Program-made: the position numbers and the translations under genes
Source: Rhodanobacter thiooxydans
GTDB lineage: Bacteria; Pseudomonadota; Gammaproteobacteria; Xanthomonadales; Rhodanobacteraceae
Direction: 5' to 3'
NCBI RefSeq assembly: GCF_030291135.1
Contig: NZ_CP127409.1
Span: 2,480,001-2,544,000 of the forward strand
Length of the DNA stretch: 64,000 bases
Notes under the pieces: generated by a model
Seen by the model: the letters and a program-made list of their open reading frames with translations, nothing else
The model's database searches: none
Told to the model about the DNA's origin: nothing
In this document: one piece after another, positions 53,580-62,797 of the stretch
How the letters are laid out: each line of letters opens with the position of its first letter
Numbering within the stretch: the stretch's first letter is position 1

Positions 53580-53864
53580 TCACGGCTGCGCGTAGGCGGC
53601 GATCGCGCGGGCGCGATCGGTTTCCCGCTGCCATTGCTCGGCCGCCGAGTTCCGCGCGCTGCCGACGATCGTCTGCAGCTGGCGATCGTACGCCAGAATC
53701 TCGTCCAGCCGGGCCAGGCTGTCCGGGTCGGACGCATGCCGGCGCAGCAGCAACGGCTCGCGCTCGGCCTCCAGCTCGATCAGCCGCGACCATTCCTGCG
53801 CATGCGCGGCGGTCAGCATGCTGCGGGTCAGCTGCAGCGCGAGTTCCAGCACGTCCGTGCTCAC
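53580..53864 (-). CDS. fliT: FliT-like flagellar chaperone
   Basis: A 94-aa helical protein (LELALQLTRSMLTAAHAQEWSRLIELEAEREPLLLRRH, then LDEILAYDRQLQTIV). Length, helix pattern and place after fliS fit FliT, the chaperone of the cap protein FliD. The sequence is poorly conserved, so the name rests mainly on context. Overlaps fliS by 4 bp. Confidence 0.8.
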   Translation of the reverse strand: MSTDVLELALQLTRSMLTAAHAQEWSRLIELEAEREPLLLRRHASDPDSLARLDEILAYDRQLQTIVGSARNSAAEQWQRETDRARAIAAYAQP

Positions 53865-54271
53865 GCGCCAACCCCAGGCTGGACGACGACGGCGGGGGCG
53901 ATCTTCACCCAGCTGTCGCGGATCGGCTGCAGCAGGTTGCTGACCTCGTCGATCAGGCTGGCGTCGTCGCGCAGGTTGGCCTGCAGCAGGCGGCGGCTCA
54001 TGTAGTCGTAGAGCGAATCCAGCCGCTCGACCATTGCCGGATCAACCTTGGCATCGAGGCTGTCGCGCAAGCCGCCGAGGATCTCGATGCAGCGCGTTAT
54101 CGCCTCGCCCTTCGCCGCAACCTCGCCGCGCAGCATGTGCGCACGCGCCTTCACCAGTCGCTCCAGCGCGCCGTCCATCAGCAGCGTGATCAACCCGTGC
54201 GGGTCCGCCGATTCCACGCCGCCGTGCGAACGGACCTGTTGATAGGCGCCTGCGCCGTAGCCGAATGCCAT
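53861..54271 (-). CDS. fliS: Flagellin chaperone FliS
   Basis: A 136-aa export chaperone for flagellin. It shows the family features AYQQVRSHGGVESADPHGLITLLMDGALERLVKARAHM (pieces, about 9-46), GEAITRCIEILGGLRDSLD and LYDYMSRRLLQANLRDD. Located between fliD and fliT, with 11 bp after fliD. Confidence 0.95.
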   Translation of the reverse strand: MAFGYGAGAYQQVRSHGGVESADPHGLITLLMDGALERLVKARAHMLRGEVAAKGEAITRCIEILGGLRDSLDAKVDPAMVERLDSLYDYMSRRLLQANLRDDASLIDEVSNLLQPIRDSWVKIAPAVVVQPGVGA

Positions 54272-54282
54272 GATCGTCTCCC

Positions 54283-55677
54283 TTACTTCTTGTTGCTGTT
54301 GTTGAGCGCGTCGAACTGCTGCTGCAGGTAAGTGCTGGTGCTGTTGAGCTTGCTCATCAACGTATCCAGTGCGGTGAACTGCGCCTGGTAGCGTGCGGTG
54401 AGATCATCCATGCGGCTATTGAGTGTGGTCTGCTGGTTCGACAGGTCCTTCAACTGTTCGCTGAGGCTGGTGGTGCGCCCGGCCAGCAGGCCGGAATCAC
54501 CGACCCAGGTGTTCAATGACGTGTTCAGCTTGGCGGCGAATCCGCCAGTGCCGGCAAACAGGTTGCCGACGGTCTTGCCGCCATCGGACAACGCCGTGGC
54601 CAGCTTGCTGCTGTCCAGCTTCAGGGTGCCGTCCACCTGCAGCGAGATGCCGATGGATGACAGCGTCGTGCCGTTCGCGGTGCCGCCGACAATGCTCGAC
54701 AAGGTGCTGTTGATGCTGTTCAACGTGGCATCGCCGATCATCGCGCCAGCGGTTCCGCTGGTGGCGTCGTACCTGGTGAGGTTCTGGTAGATGCCCACGA
54801 AGCTGTTGTACGTACTGACCAGGTTGGTCAGCGCGCTGGTCGCCTTGGAGGAATCATTAGACACGCTGAGCGTGCTGCTGCCGACCTTGATGAGATTGAG
54901 CGTAAGCCCGTCGATAGCGGAGCTGACGGTATTGCTGGCACTGCTGGCGGACAGTCCGTCGATGGTGTAATTCGCGTCGCTGGCCGCATTGATCACGCTC
55001 AGCGCATTGCCACTTGTGGCAGCTGCGTCGTAGTTCAACGCGGCAAGGCCGCCATCGCCACCACTGCTGCTTACCGTGAAACTGTTCGCCGCACCGGTTT
55101 GCGTACCACTCAGCACCAGATGCGCACCATCGCTGCCGGTGACGATGGTCGCTGACACACCAGGGTTGTCACTGGCCTTGTTGATCGCATCGCGCACCGC
55201 GGCGAGCGAGTTGTTGGTGCTGTCGAGCGTGAGGCTCATCGACTTGCCCGCCACCGCGAGGGTGAGCGTACCGGTACCGACCGCGGTGCTGGCGCTGGCG
55301 AACGCTCCGGAAGACGCCTTCAACGAACTGGCCAGCCTGGTTACCGCGATGTTGTAGCTGCCGCTGACGGCGGTGCCGTCGCTGCCGGCGCCAAGGACCG
55401 TGGTGTCGCTGCTGGTCACGGTGCGACTGGCGAACGCACTGCCGTCGGTAAGCGAAGCCATCGCCGACTGCAGCGCGGAAAGCGCGGCGCCGACCTGGCC
55501 CAGCGCGGAAAGCTGGGTATTGGCAACCTGGGCCTGGTTGGTGATCTGGTCCTGCTGCGGCGCTTTTTTGGCGGCCACCAGCTTGTCGACCAGCGAGGCC
55601 ACATCGAGTCCGGAACCCACGCCCAGTGAAGTCAGCAAACCCGTGGTCGGTGTGGTGGAGCCAACGGTGATTGCCAT
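54283..55677 (-). CDS. fliD: Flagellar filament cap protein FliD
   Basis: A 464-aa cap protein (HAP2) that folds flagellin subunits at the filament tip. The N-terminal domain has TGLLTSLGVGSGLDVASLVDKLVAAKK (about 13-39), and the C-terminal coiled region has RTTSLSEQLKDLSNQQTTLNSRMDDLTARYQAQFTALDTLMSKLNST (in pieces). The middle is Ser/Thr/Ala-rich and variable. GAGG lies nine bases before the ATG. Between fliC (terminator in the 64-bp gap) and fliS. Confidence 0.96.
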   Translation of the reverse strand: MAITVGSTTPTTGLLTSLGVGSGLDVASLVDKLVAAKKAPQQDQITNQAQVANTQLSALGQVGAALSALQSAMASLTDGSAFASRTVTSSDTTVLGAGSDGTAVSGSYNIAVTRLASSLKASSGAFASASTAVGTGTLTLAVAGKSMSLTLDSTNNSLAAVRDAINKASDNPGVSATIVTGSDGAHLVLSGTQTGAANSFTVSSSGGDGGLAALNYDAAATSGNALSVINAASDANYTIDGLSASSASNTVSSAIDGLTLNLIKVGSSTLSVSNDSSKATSALTNLVSTYNSFVGIYQNLTRYDATSGTAGAMIGDATLNSINSTLSSIVGGTANGTTLSSIGISLQVDGTLKLDSSKLATALSDGGKTVGNLFAGTGGFAAKLNTSLNTWVGDSGLLAGRTTSLSEQLKDLSNQQTTLNSRMDDLTARYQAQFTALDTLMSKLNSTSTYLQQQFDALNNSNKK

Positions 55678-55700
55678 GAGCGGGTTTCCTCAAAATGGAG

Positions 55701-55730
55701 GAAACGGCCGCCATGCCTGGCGGCCGTTTC
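55701..55730 (-). terminator. fliC terminator
   Basis: A perfect 13-bp stem (GAAACGGCCGCCA and its complement) with a 4-base loop lies 12 bp after the flagellin stop. The minus-strand downstream flank is CTCCATTTTG, only mildly T-rich. It would limit read-through from the strongly expressed fliC into fliD. Confidence 0.85.
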
Positions 55731-55741
55731 GGGTCAAGCTG

Positions 55742-57169
55742 TTAACCGAGCAGTTTCAGCACGCTCTGGGTGGAGGCGTTGGCCTGCGCCAGCACCGAGA
55801 CACCGGCCTGCTGCAGGATGTTGGCGCTGGACATGTTCGCGGTTTCCGCGGCGAAGTCGGCATCCTGGATCTGGCTGCGCGACGCGCTCAGGTTCTGCGA
55901 AATGGTCTGCAGGTTGGCGATGGTGGAGCTGAAGCGGTTCTGCACCGCGCCGAGGTTGCTGCGCATCCCGCTGACTGTCGCCAGCGCCGCGTCGATGCGG
56001 TTGATGGTGGAGTTGGCGCCGTCCACGGTCAGCACGTTCGCCGATGCCAGAGTCTTCGTGGTGTCGAGCGCGATATTCGCCGAGAAGCCGATGTCGGCCG
56101 ACTGCGAACCCGAGAACGTGATGGCGGATGCAGCGCTCAGCGTGAGCTTCCCGTAGGTATCCGTGACCATGCCTGCTGCCAGGCCACCCGTGGCGCCGCC
56201 GCCTACCGTCTGAGTGACGTTGATATCACGGCCATCGACAGTCGACAGGGTCATGTTGCCACCAGCGTCCACACTGGCGGTCACTCCGGTCTGGGTGGAG
56301 TAGGCGTTGATCTGCGCGACCACCTTGTCGCCCGTCAACGCACCGCCCGAGGTATCCGTACCTGCGGCATAGATATCCTGACCGTTGATGTTCAACGCGT
56401 AGGTATTGCCGGCAGCGCCACCGGTACTGGTGAAGGCGCCGCTGACCGAGTTGCTGGCCGTGGCGGTCAAACCGGAAACATTGGACGCGTTGATCGCTGC
56501 GGCTTTCGCGTACGCACTTCCGGCGCCTTGCCCGGCCGAGGGGCCGGCCACCGAGGCCGCGATATTGGTGACTGCACCGGTGCCCACCTGGATTTTCAGG
56601 TTGCTAGCCACGAGCGCGCTGGTCGTTACGGCGCCGCCGGTTCCGGTGGCAAGCGAACCCATCTGATCGGCACGCGCGCCCTGGCTCAGGTTCACCGAAA
56701 TCGTTTCACCGACGTTGGCACCGACCTGGAACGCGGCATTGCCGAAGCTGCCGTCCAGCACATGGCGGCCGTTGAAGCTGGTCTGGGTGGAGATACGGGT
56801 GATTTCCGCCAGACGCTGCTGCACTTCGGCGTCGAGCGCGGCGCGGTCGCTGTCGGAGTTGGTGGCGTTGGCCGACTGCACCGCCAGGGTGCGGATGCGC
56901 TGCATGTTGTTGGTCACCTCGTTCAGCGCCGACTCGGTGGTCTGCGCCAGCGAGATGCCGTCGTTGGCATTGCTGACCGCCTGGTTCAGGCCGTTGATCT
57001 GGGTGGTGAAGCGGGTCGAGATGGCGAGACCGGCGGCGTCGTCCTTCGCGCTGTTGATGCGCATGCCGGAGGACAGACGCTCGATCGCGGTGGCGAGCTT
57101 GCTCTGCGAGGTGGCCAGGTTTTTCTGGGCATTCAGCGAGCTGATGTTGGTGATGACGCTCATGACCAT
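55742..57169 (-). CDS. fliC: Flagellin
   Basis: A 475-aa filament subunit. The conserved D0/D1 N-terminus (ITNISSLNAQKNLATSQSKL, then RLSSGMRINSAKDDAAGLAIS) and C-terminus (SNLGAVQNRFSSTIANLQTI and NILQQAGVSVLAQANASTQSVLKLLG in pieces) flank a variable, Gly/Ala/Thr-rich D2/D3 region (about 175-380). ATG 57169 has GGAG seven bases upstream; a second ATG two codons later is equally possible. Single flagellin gene in the window, with its own sigma-28-type promoter. Confidence 0.98.
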   Translation of the reverse strand: MVMSVITNISSLNAQKNLATSQSKLATAIERLSSGMRINSAKDDAAGLAISTRFTTQINGLNQAVSNANDGISLAQTTESALNEVTNNMQRIRTLAVQSANATNSDSDRAALDAEVQQRLAEITRISTQTSFNGRHVLDGSFGNAAFQVGANVGETISVNLSQGARADQMGSLATGTGGAVTTSALVASNLKIQVGTGAVTNIAASVAGPSAGQGAGSAYAKAAAINASNVSGLTATASNSVSGAFTSTGGAAGNTYALNINGQDIYAAGTDTSGGALTGDKVVAQINAYSTQTGVTASVDAGGNMTLSTVDGRDINVTQTVGGGATGGLAAGMVTDTYGKLTLSAASAITFSGSQSADIGFSANIALDTTKTLASANVLTVDGANSTINRIDAALATVSGMRSNLGAVQNRFSSTIANLQTISQNLSASRSQIQDADFAAETANMSSANILQQAGVSVLAQANASTQSVLKLLG

Positions 57170-57261
57170 GGGAATTCTCCGAATCGGGGTGGTGTGCCGA
57201 TGTGAGTCGGCTCAGACAATCCGGCGGGGATTCACCATTGAATGCATCCGCCTTGTGAACT

Positions 57262-57288
57262 GTTTCGACCCACCACACCGAAACTTGA
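57262..57288 (-). promoter_or_regulatory. Sigma-28 (FliA) promoter for fliC
   Basis: Minus-strand -35 TCAAGTTT (7 of 8 to consensus), 11-nt spacer and -10 GTCGAAAC (5 of 8), in the 125-bp gap between flgL and fliC, 93 bp before the ATG. The -10 is the weakest of the six sites listed. Confidence 0.55.
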
Positions 57289-57294
57289 GTCTTG

Positions 57295-58494
57295 TCAACG
57301 CAAATAATCGAACAATTTCGAACCCTGGATTTTCGTGAACGTCTGCTGCGCCGCCTGCAGCGCCGTGGTCTGCGCGCCAAGCTGGCTGATCGCGTCGTAG
57401 TAGTTCAGATCCTGCACGTTCGACAGCGCGCTCTTGTACTGCAGGGTCAGGTCGTCGTTGAGTCCACTCTGCTGGTCGAGCGCATTCATGCGCGCACCGA
57501 CCATGCCGCGGGTACGTGTGATCGTGTCGATCGCCTGGTCGAGATTCGCGAACTGCGTGTTGATGCTGTTCTGCATGTCGGCGCCGCCGCCGGGCTGGCG
57601 CAGCGTATTGATGATGTTGTCCAGCGTGGTGAATACGTCCTGTTTGGCGGACGCGCCCAGCGAGAAGGTGTCGCCTGCGCCGGGCTCGCCGCTGAATGCC
57701 ACCTGCGCGCCATGGAAGGTGATGTTGCCGCCGCCGGTTGCGTCATAGCTGCCGCTGTCCAGCACCGTGCCGGCGCCGTCGCGTACTTCATACGCATCGG
57801 CGGCGGTGAACACGATGCTGTAGCTGCCACCGTCCCACGCCGAGGGATTCGCATTGGGATCGCTGACGCTGCTGGCGCCGGCTACCGCGCTGCCCGTATT
57901 CGCCGCGCTGGCGCTGATCGCGAACTTGCCGTTGCCGGTGGGAATATCGGCGAACACCGCACTGCCCGGATCGCCGGTAGCCACCTGCAGGCCGGGGCCG
58001 GCGGCGACCATGCGCTGACCGTCGTCGCCCAGGTAGCTCACGCCGTCCTGCGAAGCGAACGGCGCAGTGCCGGTGCGGTTGCCGGCAAACAGGTAGTCGC
58101 CCTGGCCGTCCTTGCTGTTGGCCTGGCCGAGCAACTGCTGGCGCAACTGCACCATCTCCGCGGCGATGTCGCCGCGCGTCTCGTCGGTCTGCGAGCCGTT
58201 GGCAGCCTGCAGCAGCAGTGTGCGCACGCGGCCCAGCACGCCGCTGACGTTGGACAGGGTCTGGTCTTCCAGCCCCAGCCGCGCGTTCGCCGTGGTGATG
58301 TTGCGCTGGTACTGCGCACTGTCGGCGCCGAGATGGGTCAGCTCCAGCGCACGCGCTGCGCCTACCGGATCGTCGGATGGCTGATTGATGCGCTTGCCGG
58401 TGCTCAACTGGATGTTGAGGTCGGACAGGTCGCCCTGCCGCTCCAGCATGCTGCCGACGGATTGCTGCTGCATCCAGCTGGTAGAGACGCGCAT
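57295..58494 (-). CDS. flgL: Hook-filament junction protein FlgL
   Basis: A 399-aa HAP3 protein. The N-terminus MRVSTSWMQQQSVGSMLERQGDLSDLNIQLSTGKRINQPSDDPVGAARAL (in pieces) and the C-terminus (VGARMNALDQQSGLNDDLTLQYKSALSNVQDLNYYDAISQLG in pieces) are flagellin-like; the middle is variable. 3 bp after flgK; normal length range. Confidence 0.96.
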   Translation of the reverse strand: MRVSTSWMQQQSVGSMLERQGDLSDLNIQLSTGKRINQPSDDPVGAARALELTHLGADSAQYQRNITTANARLGLEDQTLSNVSGVLGRVRTLLLQAANGSQTDETRGDIAAEMVQLRQQLLGQANSKDGQGDYLFAGNRTGTAPFASQDGVSYLGDDGQRMVAAGPGLQVATGDPGSAVFADIPTGNGKFAISASAANTGSAVAGASSVSDPNANPSAWDGGSYSIVFTAADAYEVRDGAGTVLDSGSYDATGGGNITFHGAQVAFSGEPGAGDTFSLGASAKQDVFTTLDNIINTLRQPGGGADMQNSINTQFANLDQAIDTITRTRGMVGARMNALDQQSGLNDDLTLQYKSALSNVQDLNYYDAISQLGAQTTALQAAQQTFTKIQGSKLFDYLR

Positions 58495-58497
58495 GGC

Positions 58498-60372
58498 TTA
58501 CCCCTTCACGGCGCTGAGCAGCGCGCCGAAGATGTTGTTGGCGGTACTGATGACTTGCGCGGAAGCCTGGTAGGCCTGCTGGTAGCGCAACAGGTTGGCG
58601 GCCTCCTCGTCCAGGTTCACGCCGGAGACGCTCTGCTGCGAACTCATCGCCTGGTGGTACACCGCGGTCTGCGTGCTCAGGTCGTCGTTGGCCAGCGCGC
58701 CGGCGCTACCGACCTGGCTGACCAGCTGGCTGTAGGCGCGGCCGGTGCTGGTGACGCCGCCGTCGAGCACGCCCAGATTGGCGACCTTGCCCAGCATCAG
58801 CGCGTTGCTGTTGTCGCCCTGCGCATTGCTGTTGGCCTGCACGCCGAAGCTGTCGCCGGCCTGCGGTGCGCCGCTGAGCTGCATGCTCCAGCCGTTGTGG
58901 GTGATCGGCTGGCCCGGGGTGAAGGCCTGCGCCGGGCCGCCATCGATGCTGTAGCTGGTGGTCGAGGCGAATACCACGGAGCTGGCGTTGAACAGGTTGG
59001 CGTCGCTGCCATTGCTGATGCTGACGCCGGGTGCCGCCGTGCCGGTGTTGCCTGCCGCGGCGGTGGCCTTGAGCGGTGCGGCAGCGGCGATCTTGTCGGG
59101 ATCGTCGATCGCCACCGAGAAACTCGCGGCGGCGTCGCGGCTGGGCTGCACGCGAAAACTGTCGCCGGCACTAGCGCTGCCACCCACCACCAGGCTCAGC
59201 CCGGCAGCGATGAACGGATCGGCGCCGGTGCCGCTGCCGGCCAGCGCGACGCTGTTGCCGTTGGTGTCGCGCATGCTCCAGTTGCTGCCGTCGTAGCTCA
59301 GCACATAGTCCTTGCCGGTCAACGCGCCAATGTTGCCGATGGCGGCATCCAGCGTGCCGCTGCCGCTGTTGCTGCTGGCCGCCTGCACGGTCGGACCGGC
59401 GACATCGAAGAACGCACCGCCAAGCTTGCCCTGCAGGTCTGCACCCTGCGCATGCTGCGCATTGAACGCGCTGGCCAACGCCTGCGCGCTTCGACCCAGC
59501 TGGTTCTGCGCGGGATCCAGCACGTTGCCGCGAAAATCCAGCAACGCACCCAGGGTCCCGCCGCCGATGCGTCCGCTCAGCACCGCACCCGAGTCCGCGC
59601 CCACCACTTCCTTGCGGGTGGCGTCGTAGGCGTTGGCTGCGGTGCCCAGCGCATGCGCCTCGGTGCCAGTGACCAGCGCCTGGCCGTTGCCCACGAACAC
59701 GCTGATGGTGTTGTCGTTCTGCGGCACCACGCTGATGCCGACCTGGCCAGCCAGCTTCTTCACCAGCGCATCGCGCTGATCGAGCAGGTCGGCCGGCGGG
59801 GTGCCATCGGTGGCCTGCGAGGAGCGGATCAGCCCGTTCAATTTGGCGATCGAGCGGCTGTCGCTGTTGATCGCGTCGACGGCGTCGCCGATCTGTTGTT
59901 GTACTTGGCCGGAGAGCTGGTTGAACTGGCCGGACAGCGCGCGGAAGGTGCTGGCCAGCCCGCCCGCGCGGGCCAGCAGCACCTGCCGCGAGGCCGCGTC
60001 CGACGGCGCGTTGGCCATGTCCTGCACCGCGCCGAAGAAGCTGTCCAGCGAGGTCTGCAGGTTGCTGCTGCCGGAAAGCTGGTCGTTGAGCTGGCCGGTG
60101 AGGCTGGCCATGCTGCTGGCGCGCCCCTGCGCGGACGTGGCCGACCACAGCGAGCTGTTCAGGAACTGGCTGTAGGCACGCTGCACCGCCACGGTATTGA
60201 CGCCGGTGCCAACGTAGTAATTGGCCTGTCCTTCGGGCAGCCGGGCGCCGAACGACACCAGCTGGCGGCTATAGCCATCGGTGTTCGCATTGGCCACGTT
60301 GTGGCTTACCGTACTGAGCCCGATCTGCGCGGCAAGCAGCCCGGACACGCCAGTCGAAAGCATGTCAGCCAT
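58498..60372 (-). CDS. flgK: Hook-associated protein 1 FlgK
   Basis: A 624-aa hook-filament junction protein. The N-terminus MADMLSTGVSGLLAAQIGLSTVSHNVANANTDGYSRQ (in pieces) is the rod/hook signature; NLLRYQQAYQASAQVISTANNIFGALLSAVKG closes the protein. The central region is Ala/Ser/Gly-rich. Downstream of flgJ by 72 bp; no clear promoter was seen in that gap. Confidence 0.96.
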   Translation of the reverse strand: MADMLSTGVSGLLAAQIGLSTVSHNVANANTDGYSRQLVSFGARLPEGQANYYVGTGVNTVAVQRAYSQFLNSSLWSATSAQGRASSMASLTGQLNDQLSGSSNLQTSLDSFFGAVQDMANAPSDAASRQVLLARAGGLASTFRALSGQFNQLSGQVQQQIGDAVDAINSDSRSIAKLNGLIRSSQATDGTPPADLLDQRDALVKKLAGQVGISVVPQNDNTISVFVGNGQALVTGTEAHALGTAANAYDATRKEVVGADSGAVLSGRIGGGTLGALLDFRGNVLDPAQNQLGRSAQALASAFNAQHAQGADLQGKLGGAFFDVAGPTVQAASSNSGSGTLDAAIGNIGALTGKDYVLSYDGSNWSMRDTNGNSVALAGSGTGADPFIAAGLSLVVGGSASAGDSFRVQPSRDAAASFSVAIDDPDKIAAAAPLKATAAAGNTGTAAPGVSISNGSDANLFNASSVVFASTTSYSIDGGPAQAFTPGQPITHNGWSMQLSGAPQAGDSFGVQANSNAQGDNSNALMLGKVANLGVLDGGVTSTGRAYSQLVSQVGSAGALANDDLSTQTAVYHQAMSSQQSVSGVNLDEEAANLLRYQQAYQASAQVISTANNIFGALLSAVKG

Positions 60373-60444
60373 GAATCATCCTCGACACCTGGATCGCCGC
60401 CGGAACGGCACGGTATGTGGTCACGGTAACGGCCGCACGGGCGT

Positions 60445-61521
60445 TCACTTGAATTCACCCGACGAGCGGAGTGTCGCCAGCGCCTCGCGCATCTGCGGGC
60501 TGTTGGCGATCGCGGTGATCTTGGCCGCGTACGACGGGTCGGTCGCGTAGCCGCCGTGTACCAGCGCCCGCGCGAAGCCGGCGATGTTCTCGCCCTGGCC
60601 CAGCGCCTGCGCGTAGCGCGGACTGTCGGCCAGCAGGCGGGCGTAATCGGCGAACGAATCGGCCGGCGAGTCGTAGGCGCGGAACTGGTCGCGTCGACGC
60701 ACCGCCACGCCGTTCTCGTATTCCAGCGTGGGCACGCTGACCTTGTCGCCGTCCCAGCTGCTGCCGGCCTTGATGCCGAACAGGTTGAAGCTGCTGCTGC
60801 CGTCGCCGTGGCTGGGCAGGTGAGCGCCCCAGCCGGTTTCCAGCGCCGCCTGCGCCAACAGCGCGCGCACCGACACGCCGAGCTTCTTCGCGGCCAGCTC
60901 GGCATGCGGCGCCAGCGCGCGGACGAAACCCACCGGGTCACCGCCCGGCAGCAGCTTCGCCGCGGTGTCGGCCACGTCGAGCGCGCCTTGCGCCATGCGG
61001 TCGAGCGCCTGGCGCCACGCCGAGCCGGCATCGGCGGTCGAGGGCCTCGCCATGATGCCGCTGCTGCCAGCCGTGCCGTCGGCGCCGTCCGCAGCAGCAT
61101 CGTCGGCACCCAGCTGCAGCAGGGCGCGCACGTTGGCGTTGGTCACGTCGGCGACGGGTGCCGGCAACGGGCCATGGACATTGCCGGCGGCCACATGCGG
61201 CTTGCCGCCGAGCTGGCGCACCAGCATCTTCGCGATGCCGAGGCCGTTGCGGCCATTGGCCAGGCTCAGCGACAGCTGCTGGTCGAACATGTCGCGATAC
61301 GAATCGACCTGCTCGCTGCCGGCGATGTCGCTGCCCATGCTGGCATTGGCGTCGCGCATCGACTTCAGCATCATCTGGGTGAAGATCGCCTCGAACTGCT
61401 TGGCCACCGCCGGCAGCGCACTCTTGCCGCCGTCGCTGCGCGCCTGCGCACGCAACTGCTGGAAGCCGGACAGTTCGGTCCAGGTATCGAGCGCGCGCGA
61501 TGGGCTGTTGATCGGCGTCAT
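60445..61521 (-). CDS. flgJ: Flagellar rod assembly protein / muramidase FlgJ
   Basis: A 358-aa bifunctional protein. The N-terminal rod-capping domain (about 35-110) has LPAVAKQFEAIFTQMMLKSMRDA and MFDQQLSLSLANGRNGLGIAKML. The C-terminal peptidoglycan hydrolase domain (about 205-345) has ALLAQAALETGWGAHLP, with the likely catalytic Glu228, and NLFGIKAGSSWDGDKV. It opens a hole in the peptidoglycan for the rod. An Ala/Gly/Asp-rich linker joins the domains. 17 bp after flgI. Confidence 0.95.
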   Translation of the reverse strand: MTPINSPSRALDTWTELSGFQQLRAQARSDGGKSALPAVAKQFEAIFTQMMLKSMRDANASMGSDIAGSEQVDSYRDMFDQQLSLSLANGRNGLGIAKMLVRQLGGKPHVAAGNVHGPLPAPVADVTNANVRALLQLGADDAAADGADGTAGSSGIMARPSTADAGSAWRQALDRMAQGALDVADTAAKLLPGGDPVGFVRALAPHAELAAKKLGVSVRALLAQAALETGWGAHLPSHGDGSSSFNLFGIKAGSSWDGDKVSVPTLEYENGVAVRRRDQFRAYDSPADSFADYARLLADSPRYAQALGQGENIAGFARALVHGGYATDPSYAAKITAIANSPQMREALATLRSSGEFK

Positions 61522-61537
61522 GGTCCCGTCACTCAGG

Positions 61538-62797
61538 TCAGATCACCACGAGGTCGGCATGCAGCGCGCCAGCCTGCTTCAGCGCCTGCAGGATCGAGAT
61601 CAGGTCGCTCGGCGTGGCGCCGACCTGGTTCACCGCGCGCACGATGGTATCCAGGCTCACGCCGGGGCCGAACTTGAACATATGCGCGCCTTCTTCGCTG
61701 ACCTGCACGCTGCTGCTGGGCACGATCGCGGTCTGCCCACCACGGCTGAACGGCGCGGGCTGGCTGACCTGCGCCTGCTCGCTGATGGTGACCTGGATCG
61801 CGCCATGCGCCACCGCGGCGGCGCTGACCCGCACGTCCGAACCGATCACCACGGTGCCGGTACGCGAATTCACCACGATCCGCGCCGGTGCGTCGCCCGG
61901 CTGCACGTCGAGGTTCTGGATCGCGCCCAGCCACGCCACTTTCTGCGCCGGGTCCTGCGGGCCGCGTACCGACACGGTCCCACCATCCACCGGCTGCGCG
62001 GTGCCAGCCCCGTAGGCATGGTTGATCGCGGTGGCGATGCGCGCGGCGGTGGTGAAGTCGGCGGTGTTGAGGTTCAGCATCAGGTCACCGCCGCCGGCGA
62101 ACGAGGAGGCCACCACGCGTTCCACCGAGGCGCCGTTGGGGATGCGCCCGCTGGCGGAGATGTTCACCTGCACGCTGGAGCCGCTCTTGCCCTGCGCGCT
62201 GATTCCGCCTACCACCACGCTGCCCTGCGCCACCGCGTAGACGTTGCCGTCCGCGCCGCGCAACGGCGCCATCAGCAACTGGCCGCCGCGAATGCTCTTG
62301 GCGTTGCCGATCGAGGCCACGGTGACGTCGATGGTCTGGCCGGGCTTGGCGAACGGCGGCAGGTCCGCCGTGACCATCACCGCCGCGGCGTTCTTCAGCT
62401 GCGGCCGCGCGCTGGCCGGCACGGTGATGCCGAACTGCTGCAGCATGTTCTCCAGGCTTTGCGTGGTGAACGGTGCCTGCGTGGTCTGGTCGCCCGAACC
62501 GTCCAGGCCCACCACCAGACCGTAGCCGATCAGCTGGTTGCTGCGCACGCCGGCGACCTGCACCAGGTCGCGGATCTTGTCCGCGTGGGCGGGGGCAACA
62601 ACGCCGAGCAGCAACACCAGCAGTGCGGCGACGATGCCCCTCCCCCTGCTTGCAGGGCGAGGCTGGCGACCGAAGGGGAGTCCTTCAGGTGAGGGGGTAG
62701 CGCCTTTGACGTCAAGATGAAGAGCACCCCACCCCAACCCTCCCCTGCGAGCAGGGGAGGGAGCAGAAACATGCGACGTGGCGTTCATGGTGCTCAT
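61538..62797 (-). CDS. flgI: Flagellar P-ring protein FlgI with repeat-derived N-terminal extension
   Basis: A 419-aa precursor of the periplasmic P-ring protein; family members are usually about 365-375 aa. The mature part begins near [33 protein letters not shown] (pieces, from about residue 73) and is complete to DLVVI. The Sec signal's hydrophobic core ([19 protein letters not shown], about 54-72) is preceded by about 40 residues rich in Gly, Arg and Pro that are encoded by an inserted hairpin repeat (62636-62765). ATG 62797 overlaps the flgH stop (ATGA), the expected coupling, so the insertion lies in frame between the original start and the signal core. No better internal start is visible. 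Confidence 0.92.
   Translation of the reverse strand: MSTMNATSHVSAPSPARRGGLGWGALHLDVKGATPSPEGLPFGRQPRPASRGRGIVAALLVLLLGVVAPAHADKIRDLVQVAGVRSNQLIGYGLVVGLDGSGDQTTQAPFTTQSLENMLQQFGITVPASARPQLKNAAAVMVTADLPPFAKPGQTIDVTVASIGNAKSIRGGQLLMAPLRGADGNVYAVAQGSVVVGGISAQGKSGSSVQVNISASGRIPNGASVERVVASSFAGGGDLMLNLNTADFTTAARIATAINHAYGAGTAQPVDGGTVSVRGPQDPAQKVAWLGAIQNLDVQPGDAPARIVVNSRTGTVVIGSDVRVSAAAVAHGAIQVTISEQAQVSQPAPFSRGGQTAIVPSSSVQVSEEGAHMFKFGPGVSLDTIVRAVNQVGATPSDLISILQALKQAGALHADLVVI
62636..62765. repeat. In-frame hairpin repeat element inside flgI
   Basis: About 130 bp ending in two hairpins: CCCTGC-TT-GCAGGG (62644-62657) and CCCTCCCCTGC-GA-GCAGGGGAGGG (62738-62761, a perfect 11-bp stem). The sequence between includes GACGTCAAGATGAAGAGC. 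It has the appearance of the dispersed intergenic repeats of Xanthomonadales, yet it lies within the coding region. Confidence 0.8.

Noticed and set aside
57292-60429. Very long plus-strand frame of 1045 aa opposite flgL and flgK
   Set aside because: Antisense artefact of high GC; both opposing flagellar proteins are unmistakable.
60373-60444. Sigma-28 promoter before flgK
   Set aside because: A GGCGATCC element exists, but no acceptable -35 lies 11 nt upstream.
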